DNA of 5,266 nt. Source: an uncultured beta proteobacterium (GTDB lineage Bacteria > Pseudomonadota > Gammaproteobacteria > Burkholderiales > Rhodocyclaceae). Made by a program: the position numbers and the translations under genes. The notes beneath the pieces are model-generated. The model was not told the DNA's origin and did no database searches. It worked only from the letters and a program-made list of their open reading frames with translations. Where the stretch lies: positions 1 to 5,266 of the forward strand of contig CAIWVX010000191.1 in assembly GCA_903916205.1 (NCBI GenBank). Reading direction: 5' to 3'. Below, in pieces: positions 1 through 5,266 of this stretch (within the stretch, counting starts at the first letter, position 1; every line of letters begins with the position of its first letter).

Positions 1-114
1 GCCTGAACGCGTCAGAACGTATTTCCAAGACCCGCGCGTGAAGTAGGCTGCTTGATACTATTTGCTGGCCGGATCAATAGGAGGCCGAAAATGAACAACA
101 ACGTAATAACGCAT
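1..114. other. Short non-coding stretch downstream of nifA
   Basis: I see no recognisable gene here. In Azotobacter nifB follows nifA, but no nifB start, sigma-54 promoter or NifA box is visible on the minus strand in this stretch. The minus strand has only an 18-codon frame starting right after the nifA stop (ATG at 114-112, stop at 60-58), which looks like chance. The plus strand has a good AGGAGG at 79-84 in front of ATG at 91, opening a 44-codon frame that runs antisense into the nifA 3' end. No convincing terminator hairpin for nifA is present. Confidence 0.5.
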
Positions 115-1737
115 CTACAATTTCTTCACCTCAATGTTCAATGTCAAAATCCGATAGGCGATTTGTCTGGGGGTCATGCCGAGGATTCGGGCGGCGCGGG
201 CTTGTACCCAGCCGGCTTGCTCTAGTGCGGCGATGACGCGAGAGCGTTCGTCGCGTTCGGAGGTGAATTGTGCGGCTGGGGGCGTGCCATTGCTTTGGCT
301 TAGACCCATTCCTGGTGCGGCGGCTGTCGCGTAAATCGGCGGTGAATAATGCGCTGTTGGGGATTCGCGGTGGCGGTCGATGCGGATCAGTTCGGCATCA
401 ATATTTCCTGATTCGGACATCACGCTGGCGCGTTCTAGGCAGTTTTCTAGTTCGCGCACGTTGCCGGGCCAGGTGTATTGCGTGAGTCGCCGAATGGCGG
501 CGTCGGTCAGCGTAATTTGTCGCCCTTGCATTTCACCAAGGCGGGTGGCCATGAATAGGGCTAGATCCGGCACATCTTCCAGCCGCTCGCGTAAGGCTGG
601 TAGGACGATGGGCATGACGTTGAGACGGTAGTAAAGGTCTTCGCGAAAACTGCCTTCATCGACCGCTGCTTCGAGGTCGCGGTGCGTGGCGGCGATGACG
701 CGGACATCGACTTTGAGGGTCTTTGTGCCGCCGACGCGCTCCAGCTCGCCTTCTTGCAAAACGCGTAATAGCTTGGCCTGAAAAGCGGGTGAAATTTCGC
801 CGATTTCGTCGAGGAACAGGGTGCCGCCATCGGCCACTTCAAAACGCCCCTGACGTGACGATATGGCCCCGGTAAACGCGCCTTTTTCGTGGCCGAACAA
901 TTCGGATTCGAGCAGATTTTCCGGTAGCGAAGCACAGTTCAGACGCACATAGGTTCCCCGTGCTCGCGGCGAGTGGTAATGAATGGCGCTGGCGATAAGT
1001 TCCTTGCCGGTTCCGGTTTCTCCGCGTAGTAATACCGTGGTATTCCACTTTGAAACCATCCTTACCTGATCGAAAACCCGACGCATCGGGGCCGAGCGCC
1101 CGACGATATTGTCAAAGCCGTATTGATGGCGAACGGTGCGGCGCAGGTTGTCGCGCTCTTCAACCAGCGTTTTCTTTTCTTTCTCGATGTCGAGCGACAG
1201 CCGCACGCTCTGACCGATCAGGTTGGCGACCATTTCGACAAAGCGTGTGCGTTCATCAAGCAAGCCATCGTCCGGGGTATTGGGCTGCACCGCCAGCACG
1301 CCTTGAAGTTTGCCGCCGACATTGATCGGGGCGGCGATAAACGGTAGGCGCCGGTCATAGAGTCCGAGTCGGTTGAGAAAACGCGGATCGTCGCCGGTGC
1401 GGGCCAAGGCGATGGTGCGCTTTTCTTCGACGATTAACCCGAGAATGCCCTCGCCGGAGTGATAGCGCACCGATTCGCGTTCGCTGGGATCCGAGTCATC
1501 CTCGACGCTAACCGCATTGACCACCAGATCACCGCTTTCCGGGTCGAGCAGCGTCACCACGCTGCGGCTCATACCCGCCTGTTCATCCAAGGCGCGTAGC
1601 ACTTCGCGCAGGGTATGGCGAAAATCAAGCGAGCGCGACAGGATTTCACCGACGCCATAGAGTGTTTCTAGTTCGACGCGGCGCAGACTACTTAAGCCGG
1701 GCCGGGCGCTATCACTGGTGGGATTCATCGTACTCAT
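115..1737 (-). CDS. nifA: Nif-specific sigma-54 activator NifA
   Basis: NifA is a bacterial enhancer-binding protein that binds TGT-N10-ACA sites and uses ATP hydrolysis to open sigma-54 promoters of nitrogen-fixation genes. The product is 540 residues, normal for the family. Domains in order: an N-terminal GAF domain (about 22-185), a charged linker helix (about 183-203), the AAA+ domain (about 209-400) and a C-terminal helix-turn-helix (about 497-533). The AAA+ domain has Walker A GETGTGKE (239-246), the sigma-54 contact loop GAFTGA (286-291), Walker B GTLFLDE (305-311), REDLYYRLNV (365-374) and WPGNVREL (423-430). The linker before the HTH (about 455-495) has no cysteine, so the C-X4-C motif of oxygen-sensitive rhizobial NifA is absent. 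This fits the class controlled by NifL. ATG at 1737 is chosen because AGAGGTG lies just upstream; an in-frame start further upstream would sit inside nifL. A second ATG three codons in (1728) is less well placed. The gene starts 4 bases after the nifL stop, so the two are very probably co-transcribed. Confidence 0.96.
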   Translation of the reverse strand: MSTMNPTSDSARPGLSSLRRVELETLYGVGEILSRSLDFRHTLREVLRALDEQAGMSRSVVTLLDPESGDLVVNAVSVEDDSDPSERESVRYHSGEGILGLIVEEKRTIALARTGDDPRFLNRLGLYDRRLPFIAAPINVGGKLQGVLAVQPNTPDDGLLDERTRFVEMVANLIGQSVRLSLDIEKEKKTLVEERDNLRRTVRHQYGFDNIVGRSAPMRRVFDQVRMVSKWNTTVLLRGETGTGKELIASAIHYHSPRARGTYVRLNCASLPENLLESELFGHEKGAFTGAISSRQGRFEVADGGTLFLDEIGEISPAFQAKLLRVLQEGELERVGGTKTLKVDVRVIAATHRDLEAAVDEGSFREDLYYRLNVMPIVLPALRERLEDVPDLALFMATRLGEMQGRQITLTDAAIRRLTQYTWPGNVRELENCLERASVMSESGNIDAELIRIDRHRESPTAHYSPPIYATAAAPGMGLSQSNGTPPAAQFTSERDERSRVIAALEQAGWVQARAARILGMTPRQIAYRILTLNIEVKKL

Positions 1738-1753
1738 CCGTTCACCTCTTGCG
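1738..1753 (-). promoter_or_regulatory. nifA ribosome binding site overlapping the nifL stop
   Basis: Read on the minus strand, AAGAGGTGAACGG precedes the nifA ATG. The GAGGTG core stands 5 bases from the start. The nifL stop codon TGA (1744-1742) is embedded in this core, so a ribosome finishing nifL ends on the nifA initiation site. This supports translational coupling and a fixed NifL:NifA ratio (inference), and it decides the nifA start. Confidence 0.75.
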
Positions 1754-3268
1754 CTGCGTGGGCAACACCACGCGCACCCGACAACCGCCGCACTCAGCGG
1801 GGTCAATCTCAATCACTCCATCATGCTCGGCGACGACTTGTTGGGCCGACGAGAGACCGGTTCCTAGGTGGAGACCACTCGCTTTGCGCGTTGAATAAAA
1901 AGGCTCAAAAACTTTGAGCCGGAGTTCGGCTGGAATGCCGGGGCCGCTGTCTTCGACGATGACTTCGACACAGCCGCTGCCGCTCTGCGTGGTCACGCGC
2001 AGGTCGCGTTCGCGCCAGCCTTTGATGTTCATGGCGTCAATGGCGTTGTCGATCAATGCTTTAAACATCATGCGCAAGCGATTGGGATGAGCATTAACTG
2101 AGGGCATTACCGCCTGTGGCCGCCAATGCACGCTAACGCCGCTAGCCAGCATCCGGGTTGTCGTCAAATCGAGCACATCACGCATCACCTCATTGACATT
2201 GACCGCACTCAGCGATTCAGAACGGTGTTCGGGAATCACGCTGCGCAGACTTGCGACGGTGGCTTTGCAGGCTTCCAGCACCTCGGTCAAGGCCGCACCG
2301 GTCGGGTCGTTAGCCGTGCGCCGTTCGAGCGTGGCTAAAATCGAGGCCATGACATTGACCGGCCCTTCAATCTTAAAAATCGCTGCCGAGAGGGTTTCGC
2401 GCAGACCGTCAATGCGGTTGTCTTCCGCCATCATGGCTTGCAATAGCGCGATCCGCGTTTTTTCTTGAGCCGCCCGCTGGCGCGTTGTTTCCTTGGCAAC
2501 CAGCAACAGGTAGAGATCTTTGCGCCGATTAAAAAAGGCATCCACCTCGTTTTCCTTGCGCTGCACCCAAATACCTGAGCACGAGAACCAGCGGACACCG
2601 GCGTGCGAATCGAGTCGAATCTCACGCTCGCTAAAGGCGTAACGGCCTGTTTCGCGAAGGTCAAAGCCTTGATCGTTGTCGGCACGAATTGAGTTAAGAA
2701 TCAGCGTCGCCGGTTCGACCATGCGCAAGTCGCCCTGCAATTTTTTGTATTCATGATTATCGAGCACAACTTTTTCGTTTTCGTCGAGCAAGGCGATGAC
2801 CACCGGTGCCGAATCAACCACCGATTCGATTAACGCCTTCTGCTCGGCCACCTCGCCTTCGAGCCGGTGCAGCAGGGTGACATCGCGATGAATGCCGACA
2901 TAATGCGTAGTCTCGCCCTCGTCATCAACCACTGGCGTGATCAGCAGGTCAGCCAGATATTTGCTGTCATCTTTGCGCCGGTTGATCAAGCGCCCACTCC
3001 ACGGCAATCCCTTGGAAATCAGCGCCCACAAGGCATCGTAGACTTCATCTGGCGTGGCCTTGTTGGAAAGCAGGGAGTGATCGGCCCCCAGCACTTCGTC
3101 CAGCGAGTAGCCGGTGGCTCGGGTAAACGCCGGATTGACATAAAGAATCCGGGCATGAATATCGGTAATTGAAATCGCTAGATCGGCCTGTTCTACCGCC
3201 TGCTGAAAGAGGGCCGGGGCAATCCCGATCACCTCATCCGGCGCTGCTTTTTTCGCCTTCTTGCTCAT
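1742..3268 (-). CDS. nifL: Nitrogen fixation anti-activator NifL (PAS-PAS-GHKL)
   Basis: NifL is a cytoplasmic redox- and nitrogen-responsive protein that binds NifA and blocks its activity. In the family the first PAS domain holds FAD and senses oxidation, and the C-terminal GHKL domain binds ADP. The product here is 508 residues, close to known NifL. PAS1 spans about 18-135 (ISITDIHARILYVNPAFTR from 32; GYSLDEVLGAD 53-63; Trp90). PAS2 spans about 142-262. A helical kinase-like segment (about 265-350) follows, then the GHKL domain (about 390-503) with N-box LIDNAIDAM (405-413), G1 DSGPGIP (440-446), F-box FEPFYST (454-460) and G2 GTGLSSA (469-475). There is no histidine between residues 280 and 345, where a true kinase would carry its phosphoacceptor (AIFKIEGPVN, 296-305), so this should be a non-phosphorylating kinase homologue. 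ATG at 3268 is preferred because GGGAG precedes it; a GTG at 3286 in the same frame falls at the predicted transcription start. It is the first gene of nifLA. Confidence 0.93.
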   Translation of the reverse strand: MSKKAKKAAPDEVIGIAPALFQQAVEQADLAISITDIHARILYVNPAFTRATGYSLDEVLGADHSLLSNKATPDEVYDALWALISKGLPWSGRLINRRKDDSKYLADLLITPVVDDEGETTHYVGIHRDVTLLHRLEGEVAEQKALIESVVDSAPVVIALLDENEKVVLDNHEYKKLQGDLRMVEPATLILNSIRADNDQGFDLRETGRYAFSEREIRLDSHAGVRWFSCSGIWVQRKENEVDAFFNRRKDLYLLLVAKETTRQRAAQEKTRIALLQAMMAEDNRIDGLRETLSAAIFKIEGPVNVMASILATLERRTANDPTGAALTEVLEACKATVASLRSVIPEHRSESLSAVNVNEVMRDVLDLTTTRMLASGVSVHWRPQAVMPSVNAHPNRLRMMFKALIDNAIDAMNIKGWRERDLRVTTQSGSGCVEVIVEDSGPGIPAELRLKVFEPFYSTRKASGLHLGTGLSSAQQVVAEHDGVIEIDPAECGGCRVRVVLPTQRKR

Positions 3269-3295
3269 GTGTTTCTCCCTGGTCACTCACTGCAA

Positions 3296-3311
3296 TGCAG
3301 ATTTCGTGCCA
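3296..3311 (-). promoter_or_regulatory. Sigma-54 (-24/-12) promoter of nifLA
   Basis: On the minus strand the sequence is TGGCACGAAATCTGCA, against the consensus TGGCACG-N4-TTGCA. The invariant GG and GC are present with the required 10 bases between them, and the only deviation is C for T at the first base of the -12 block. Counting 12 bases on puts the transcription start near 3285, giving a leader of about 17 bases that contains the nifL ribosome binding site. This places nifLA under RpoN and an enhancer-binding activator, by NifA autoregulation or NtrC (inference). Confidence 0.85.
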
Positions 3312-3366
3312 CATTCGGCCAAACCCCCATCAAGCGCAGAATGACCGTGTCGCATTCCTCGCAATG

Positions 3367-3382
3367 TGTCGGTTTTGCGACA
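3367..3382. promoter_or_regulatory. NifA upstream activator sequence (UAS)
   Basis: TGTCGGTTTTGCGACA is an exact TGT-N10-ACA match, the established NifA binding site, and the symmetry extends to TGTCG-N6-CGACA. Its centre is about 90 bases upstream of the predicted nifL transcription start and about 150 bases upstream of the candidate rnfA start. Both distances are in the usual range for enhancer sites acting by DNA looping. As the only perfect site between the two genes, it may serve both directions (inference). Confidence 0.8.
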
Positions 3383-3498
3383 TTTCCCCTGCGCCGATTG
3401 ACTTACCCAAAACGAACCCATGCCCTAGGCTAAAACCCTGTATCGGTGCAGGACGTGTCGGCAACGCACACTTTCGGGGCCGGTGCTTAAAGAGCGCT

Positions 3499-3513
3499 TG
3501 GCATGAATCGTGA
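3499..3513 (+). promoter_or_regulatory. Candidate sigma-54 promoter of rnfA
   Basis: TGGCATGAATCGTGA matches the -24 block well (TGGCA, then G at position 7) but the -12 block poorly (GTGA for TTGC, so the invariant C is A). If used, transcription would start near 3525 and leave a leader of about 73 bases before rnfA. The match alone is moderate. Support comes from the NifA box about 117 bases upstream and from NifA-controlled rnf genes in other diazotrophs. Confidence 0.4.
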
Positions 3514-3597
3514 TATAGCCCAAATAAGCGGCTGCCCTGTCATGCAAAAACGACGACGGCGGTGCGAAATTCATCAACCATCGGCTGGACTATTGCA

Positions 3598-4179
3598 ATG
3601 AACGACTACCTCGCCCTGCTGATCTCGACTGCCTTGGTCAACAACGTGGTGCTGGTCAAGTTTCTTGGCCTGTGTCCTTTCATGGGCGTTTCAAAACGTC
3701 TCGATAGCGCCCTCGGCATGGGCTTGGCTACCGGCTTCGTGATCGTGCTGGCGGCGTCGGTCAGTTGGATTCTCGAACACTGGATGCTGGCCCCGCTTGG
3801 CCTAGGCTATCTGCGCATCATGACCTTCATTTTGGTCATCGCGGCGGTGGTGCAATTTACCGAACTGGTCATTCGCAAAATGGCCCCTGATCTCTACCAA
3901 ATGCTGGGCATCTACATCCCGCTGATCACCACCAACTGCGCCGTGCTTGGGCTGCCGCTGATCAATATCCAAGAAGGCCACAGCTTTGTGACGACGGTGG
4001 TCTATGACTTTGGTTCATCGCTCGGTTTCACGCTCGGGCTGGTGATGTTCGCCGGACTTCGCGAGCGCTTGGCGCTGGCGAAGGTGCCGGAAGTGTTTTC
4101 CGGCCCGCCAATTGCCTTCATTCTGGCTAGCTTGATGTCACTGGCTTTTATGGGGTTTTCTGGGTTGAATTTGAAATGA
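3598..4179 (+). CDS. rnfA: Rnf complex membrane subunit RnfA
   Basis: RnfA is an integral membrane subunit of the Rnf ferredoxin:NAD+ oxidoreductase. In diazotrophs the complex drives electrons to low-potential ferredoxin or flavodoxin for nitrogenase. The product is 193 residues, the same length as E. coli RsxA. The start [20 protein letters not shown] aligns with the conserved family N-terminus, so ATG at 3598 is chosen over an in-frame GTG at 3562. Only a weak GGA precedes it. About six membrane segments are visible (roughly 4-22, 38-58, 70-90, 101-121, 133-153, 170-190). Two conserved cysteines, Cys26 in LGLCPFMG and Cys114 in TTNCAVLG, are the family residues implicated in an intramembrane iron-sulfur centre shared with RnfE. 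The gene is divergent from nifL, pointing to the nitrogen-fixation type of Rnf. The usual tight junction to rnfB is replaced by a 170-base gap holding a repeat. The E. coli paralogue name is rsxA; the nif context favours rnfA. Confidence 0.95.
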   Translation: MNDYLALLISTALVNNVVLVKFLGLCPFMGVSKRLDSALGMGLATGFVIVLAASVSWILEHWMLAPLGLGYLRIMTFILVIAAVVQFTELVIRKMAPDLYQMLGIYIPLITTNCAVLGLPLINIQEGHSFVTTVVYDFGSSLGFTLGLVMFAGLRERLALAKVPEVFSGPPIAFILASLMSLAFMGFSGLNLK

Positions 4180-4193
4180 AAACGGAACGATTA

Positions 4194-4321
4194 ACGTCCA
4201 CCGCAAAAACGCAAAGGAAACGTGCCCCGCAGGAAATCCTCTTGGGGGACAAAGAAAAGCATGGCCTTAAGCGGTTTTCTTTGCGAAACCTTGGCGACCT
4301 TTGCGCCTTTGCGGTGGACGT
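4194..4321. repeat. Palindromic intergenic repeat between rnfA and rnfB
   Basis: This element has two 24-base outer arms, 4194-4217 and 4298-4321, that are inverted copies with 22 of 24 matches (ACGTCCACCGCAAA at the outer end). Inside are an exact 9-base inverted pair CAAAGAAAA / TTTTCTTTG (4250-4258 and 4275-4283) and a small hairpin with AGGA/TCCT inside CCCC/GGGG (4225-4248). Both arm mismatches are A against G, so they would form G-U pairs in a minus-strand RNA but A-C mismatches in a plus-strand RNA. No coding frame is convincing. It belongs to the same family as the element after rnfB. Confidence 0.85.
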
Positions 4322-4330
4322 CAGTTTTTT
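4194..4330 (+). terminator. Terminator-like end of the rnfA-rnfB repeat
   Basis: Three bases after the 3' arm of the palindrome (ending 4321) comes a run of six T (4325-4330) on the plus strand. A long stem followed by a T-run resembles an intrinsic terminator, though the loop is about 80 bases and holds its own hairpins, so it is not a classic one. It could reduce read-through from rnfA into rnfB. Confidence 0.3.
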
Positions 4331-4337
4331 TACACGA

Positions 4338-4349
4338 TAGGAGACATTG
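4338..4349 (+). promoter_or_regulatory. rnfB ribosome binding site
   Basis: TAGGAG (4338-4343) lies 6 bases upstream of ATG at 4350. This spacing favours the ATG over the in-frame TTG at 4347, and it gives rnfB its own good initiation signal despite the repeat inserted upstream. Confidence 0.75.
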
Positions 4350-4895
4350 ATGCTTTCCGCCATTGTCAGCTTGACGCTGCTCGGTGCTGTTTTGGGTCTC
4401 GGGCTGGGTATCGCCGCACGACAATTTGCCGTTGAAGTTGATCCGCTGATCGGCGATCTCGAAGCCATGATGCCGGGGTCTAACTGCGGGCAATGCGGCC
4501 AGCCGGGATGTGCGGGGGCCGCCCGGGCGATTGCCGCCCGCCGTGTTGCCGTAACCTGTTGCCCACCCGGCGGCAAGGCACTGGCCGCCGCACTGGCGAC
4601 CAAATTGGGCATCCAGTTGGACTTGACGGCGGTGGTCGATGAAGGGCCCAAGCTGGCGATGGTCTCTGAAGAAATTTGCATCGGCTGCTGCCGCTGCCTG
4701 AAGGTCTGCCCAACCGACGCCATTGTGGGTGCCGCCAAACAAATTCATAACGTTATTCGTGAAGCCTGCACTGGCTGCGGTAACTGTGTCGAGCACTGCC
4801 CAACCGAGGCCGTGACCATGAAACCCGTCCCGGTCACTTTGCAACACTGGGTCTGGCCGAAACCGGTTTTAGCCGAATCACCCGTGACGGTTTGA
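4350..4895 (+). CDS. rnfB: Rnf complex iron-sulfur subunit RnfB
   Basis: RnfB is the ferredoxin-like subunit of the Rnf complex, membrane-anchored by its N-terminus and passing electrons between soluble ferredoxin or flavodoxin and the membrane subunits. The product is 181 residues, slightly shorter than E. coli RsxB but complete by features. It has an N-terminal hydrophobic anchor (about 3-23), then the RnfB-type cluster motif NCGQCGQPGC (Cys46, 49, 54) with VTCCPPGG supplying Cys71. Two ferredoxin 4Fe-4S motifs follow: CIGCCRCLKVCP (Cys110, 113, 116, 120) and CTGCGNCVEHCP (Cys140, 143, 146, 150). Two additional cysteines, Cys70 and Cys114, sit next to ligand positions. A short proline-rich tail (about 158-181) ends the protein. 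It normally sits directly after rnfA and before rnfC; here a repeat precedes it, and a second repeat plus ruvB follow, so rnfC is not in its expected place. Confidence 0.94.
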   Translation: MLSAIVSLTLLGAVLGLGLGIAARQFAVEVDPLIGDLEAMMPGSNCGQCGQPGCAGAARAIAARRVAVTCCPPGGKALAAALATKLGIQLDLTAVVDEGPKLAMVSEEICIGCCRCLKVCPTDAIVGAAKQIHNVIREACTGCGNCVEHCPTEAVTMKPVPVTLQHWVWPKPVLAESPVTV

Positions 4896-4919
4896 GCGGC
4901 TGAAAAATGCCAAACCTTT

Positions 4920-5051
4920 CACCACAGAGACACAGAGGCACAGAGGTGTCACAGAGACGACCCAAGGAAGTGCAGAGCATTTCCTTGAAAACGAATGGCT
5001 CTCGTCGTATTTTTTTCTGTGTTTTCTCTGCGCCTCTGTGTCTCTGCGGTG
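4920..5051. repeat. CACAGAG-type palindromic repeat between rnfB and ruvB
   Basis: Outer arms of 26 bases at 4920-4945 and 5026-5051 are inverted copies with 24 of 26 matches. The left arm and its flank are built from four CACAGAG units starting at 4923, 4931, 4939 and 4950. An inner perfect pair CAAGGAA / TTCCTTG lies at 4963-4969 and 4981-4987, and ACGAC / GTCGT at 4957-4961 and 5004-5008. Both arm mismatches are again A against G, which become G-U pairs only in the minus-strand RNA, the strand of ruvB. Repeats of this look are known as dispersed intergenic elements in several proteobacteria (general recollection, not searched). It has no transposase and no plausible gene. Confidence 0.85.
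4957..5016 (+). terminator. Possible intrinsic terminator after rnfB
   Basis: Inside the second repeat, on the plus strand, ACGAC (4957-4961) can pair with GTCGT (5004-5008) and enclose the CAAGGAA/TTCCTTG hairpin. One A and a run of seven T (5010-5016) follow directly. This would end an rnf transcript about 120 bases past the rnfB stop. The stem is interrupted by unpaired bases, so the call is tentative. Confidence 0.35.
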
Positions 5052-5074
5052 GATTTTGCGTATTCAATGCGGTC

Positions 5075-5266
5075 TCATTGCGTGCGCCAGAGTTCGTTCT
5101 GCGCATTCGGCGCGGGATTGTCCAGCCCGAGGTGGCGATAGACTGCAGCAGTGGCAATGCGCCCACGCGGTGTACGCTGCAAAAAGCCTTGCTGGATCAG
5201 GTAGGGTTCGAGCACGTCTTCGATGGTGTCGCGCGCTTCGCCGATCGCTGCAGCGAGGTTGTCGAC
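5075..5266 (-). CDS. ruvB: Holliday junction helicase RuvB, C-terminal fragment
   Basis: RuvB is the hexameric AAA+ motor of the RuvAB complex, which drives branch migration of Holliday junctions in recombination and repair. The window holds only the last 63 codons; the gene runs off the right edge. The visible part is the winged-helix DNA-binding domain. [20 protein letters not shown], then [15 protein letters not shown] and a YRHLGL motif, is the hallmark RuvB C-terminus. A short tail of about 15 residues follows to TGA at 5077-5075. The ATP-binding parts lie outside the window, so intactness cannot be judged. It is convergent with rnfB, separated by 179 bases filled mostly by the palindromic repeat. 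It is a housekeeping gene with no functional link to nif, so it marks the edge of the nif/rnf block. Confidence 0.95.
   Translation of the reverse strand, partial: VDNLAAAIGEARDTIEDVLEPYLIQQGFLQRTPRGRIATAAVYRHLGLDNPAPNAQNELWRTQ

Larger units (their letters stand above)
3269..3597. other. Divergent nifL-rnfA control region
   Basis: This 329-base stretch holds no convincing gene. It separates the divergently transcribed nifL (minus) and rnfA (plus) starts. It contains a strong sigma-54 promoter match towards nifL, one NifA upstream activator palindrome, and a weaker sigma-54-like match towards rnfA, each listed separately. A TGT-N9-ACA near-palindrome at 3456-3470 has one base too few for a NifA site. 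No good sigma-70 promoter or NtrC palindrome stood out by eye. Confidence 0.7.

Noticed and set aside
52..80. Sigma-70 promoter in front of the plus-strand frame at 91 (TTGATA and CAATAG)
   Set aside because: The -35 is fair but the -10 shares only two of six bases with TATAAT.
3328..3341. IHF site between the NifA box and the nifL promoter
   Set aside because: ATCAAGCGCAGA keeps only the ATCAA half of WATCAANNNNTTR and the surroundings are not AT-rich.
3456..3470. Second NifA box, TGTCGGCAACGCACA
   Set aside because: The spacing is TGT-N9-ACA, one base short, and it lies only about 30 bases from the candidate rnfA -24 element, too close for an enhancer site.
3169..3513. Plus-strand frame of about 114 codons spanning the nifL 5' end and the control region
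   Set aside because: It overlaps the nifL start antisense, crosses the promoter elements and has no family resemblance.
3582..3597. Sigma-54-like match CGGCTGGACTATTGCA directly before the rnfA start codon
   Set aside because: It has correctly spaced GG and GC and a full TTGCA, but transcription would begin near 3608, inside rnfA, whose start at 3598 is fixed by family conservation.
4191..4847. Long minus-strand frames opposite rnfB
   Set aside because: They run antisense to a clearly identified iron-sulfur protein and through the palindromic repeat, and show no recognisable domain.
4920..5051. CRISPR array
   Set aside because: The CACAGAG units are only 7 bases, at 8 to 11 base spacing, and belong to one inverted repeat; there are no spacers.

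Overview
The window carries a nitrogen-fixation control locus from a diazotrophic proteobacterium. NifL-NifA pairs occur in gammaproteobacteria such as Azotobacter and Klebsiella and in betaproteobacteria such as Azoarcus and other Rhodocyclales. The RuvB tail and the dispersed CACAGAG-type intergenic palindromes make a Rhodocyclales-like betaproteobacterium my best guess. That assignment is inference from family resemblance; no search was run.

Layout: positions 1-114 lie downstream of nifA and hold no convincing gene. The minus strand carries nifL (3268 to 1742) followed 4 bases later by nifA (1737 to 115), a translationally coupled pair. A 329-base control region (3269-3597) separates nifL from the divergent plus-strand rnf genes. 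It contains a near-consensus sigma-54 promoter facing nifL (3296-3311), a perfect NifA-type upstream activator palindrome TGT-N10-ACA (3367-3382) and a weaker sigma-54-like site facing rnfA (3499-3513). Next come rnfA (3598-4179), a 128-base palindromic repeat ending in a T-tract (4194-4330 with the T-tract), and rnfB (4350-4895). A second palindromic repeat of the same family follows (4920-5051), then the 3' end of ruvB on the minus strand (5075 to the window edge).

How the genes work together: NifA is the sigma-54 activator of nif genes. NifL is its flavin- and nucleotide-sensing inhibitor, shutting NifA off in oxygen or fixed nitrogen. RnfA and RnfB are parts of the membrane Rnf complex, which in diazotrophs supplies low-potential electrons to ferredoxin or flavodoxin for nitrogenase. 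The divergent nifLA/rnf arrangement around one NifA box suggests the regulator controls both its own operon and the electron supply.

The genes themselves are recognisable rather than new. The less ordinary points are that the rnf cluster stops after rnfB where rnfC is expected, that structured repeats with terminator-like ends sit between rnfA and rnfB and after rnfB, and that NifL has no histidine in its kinase-like phosphoacceptor region.
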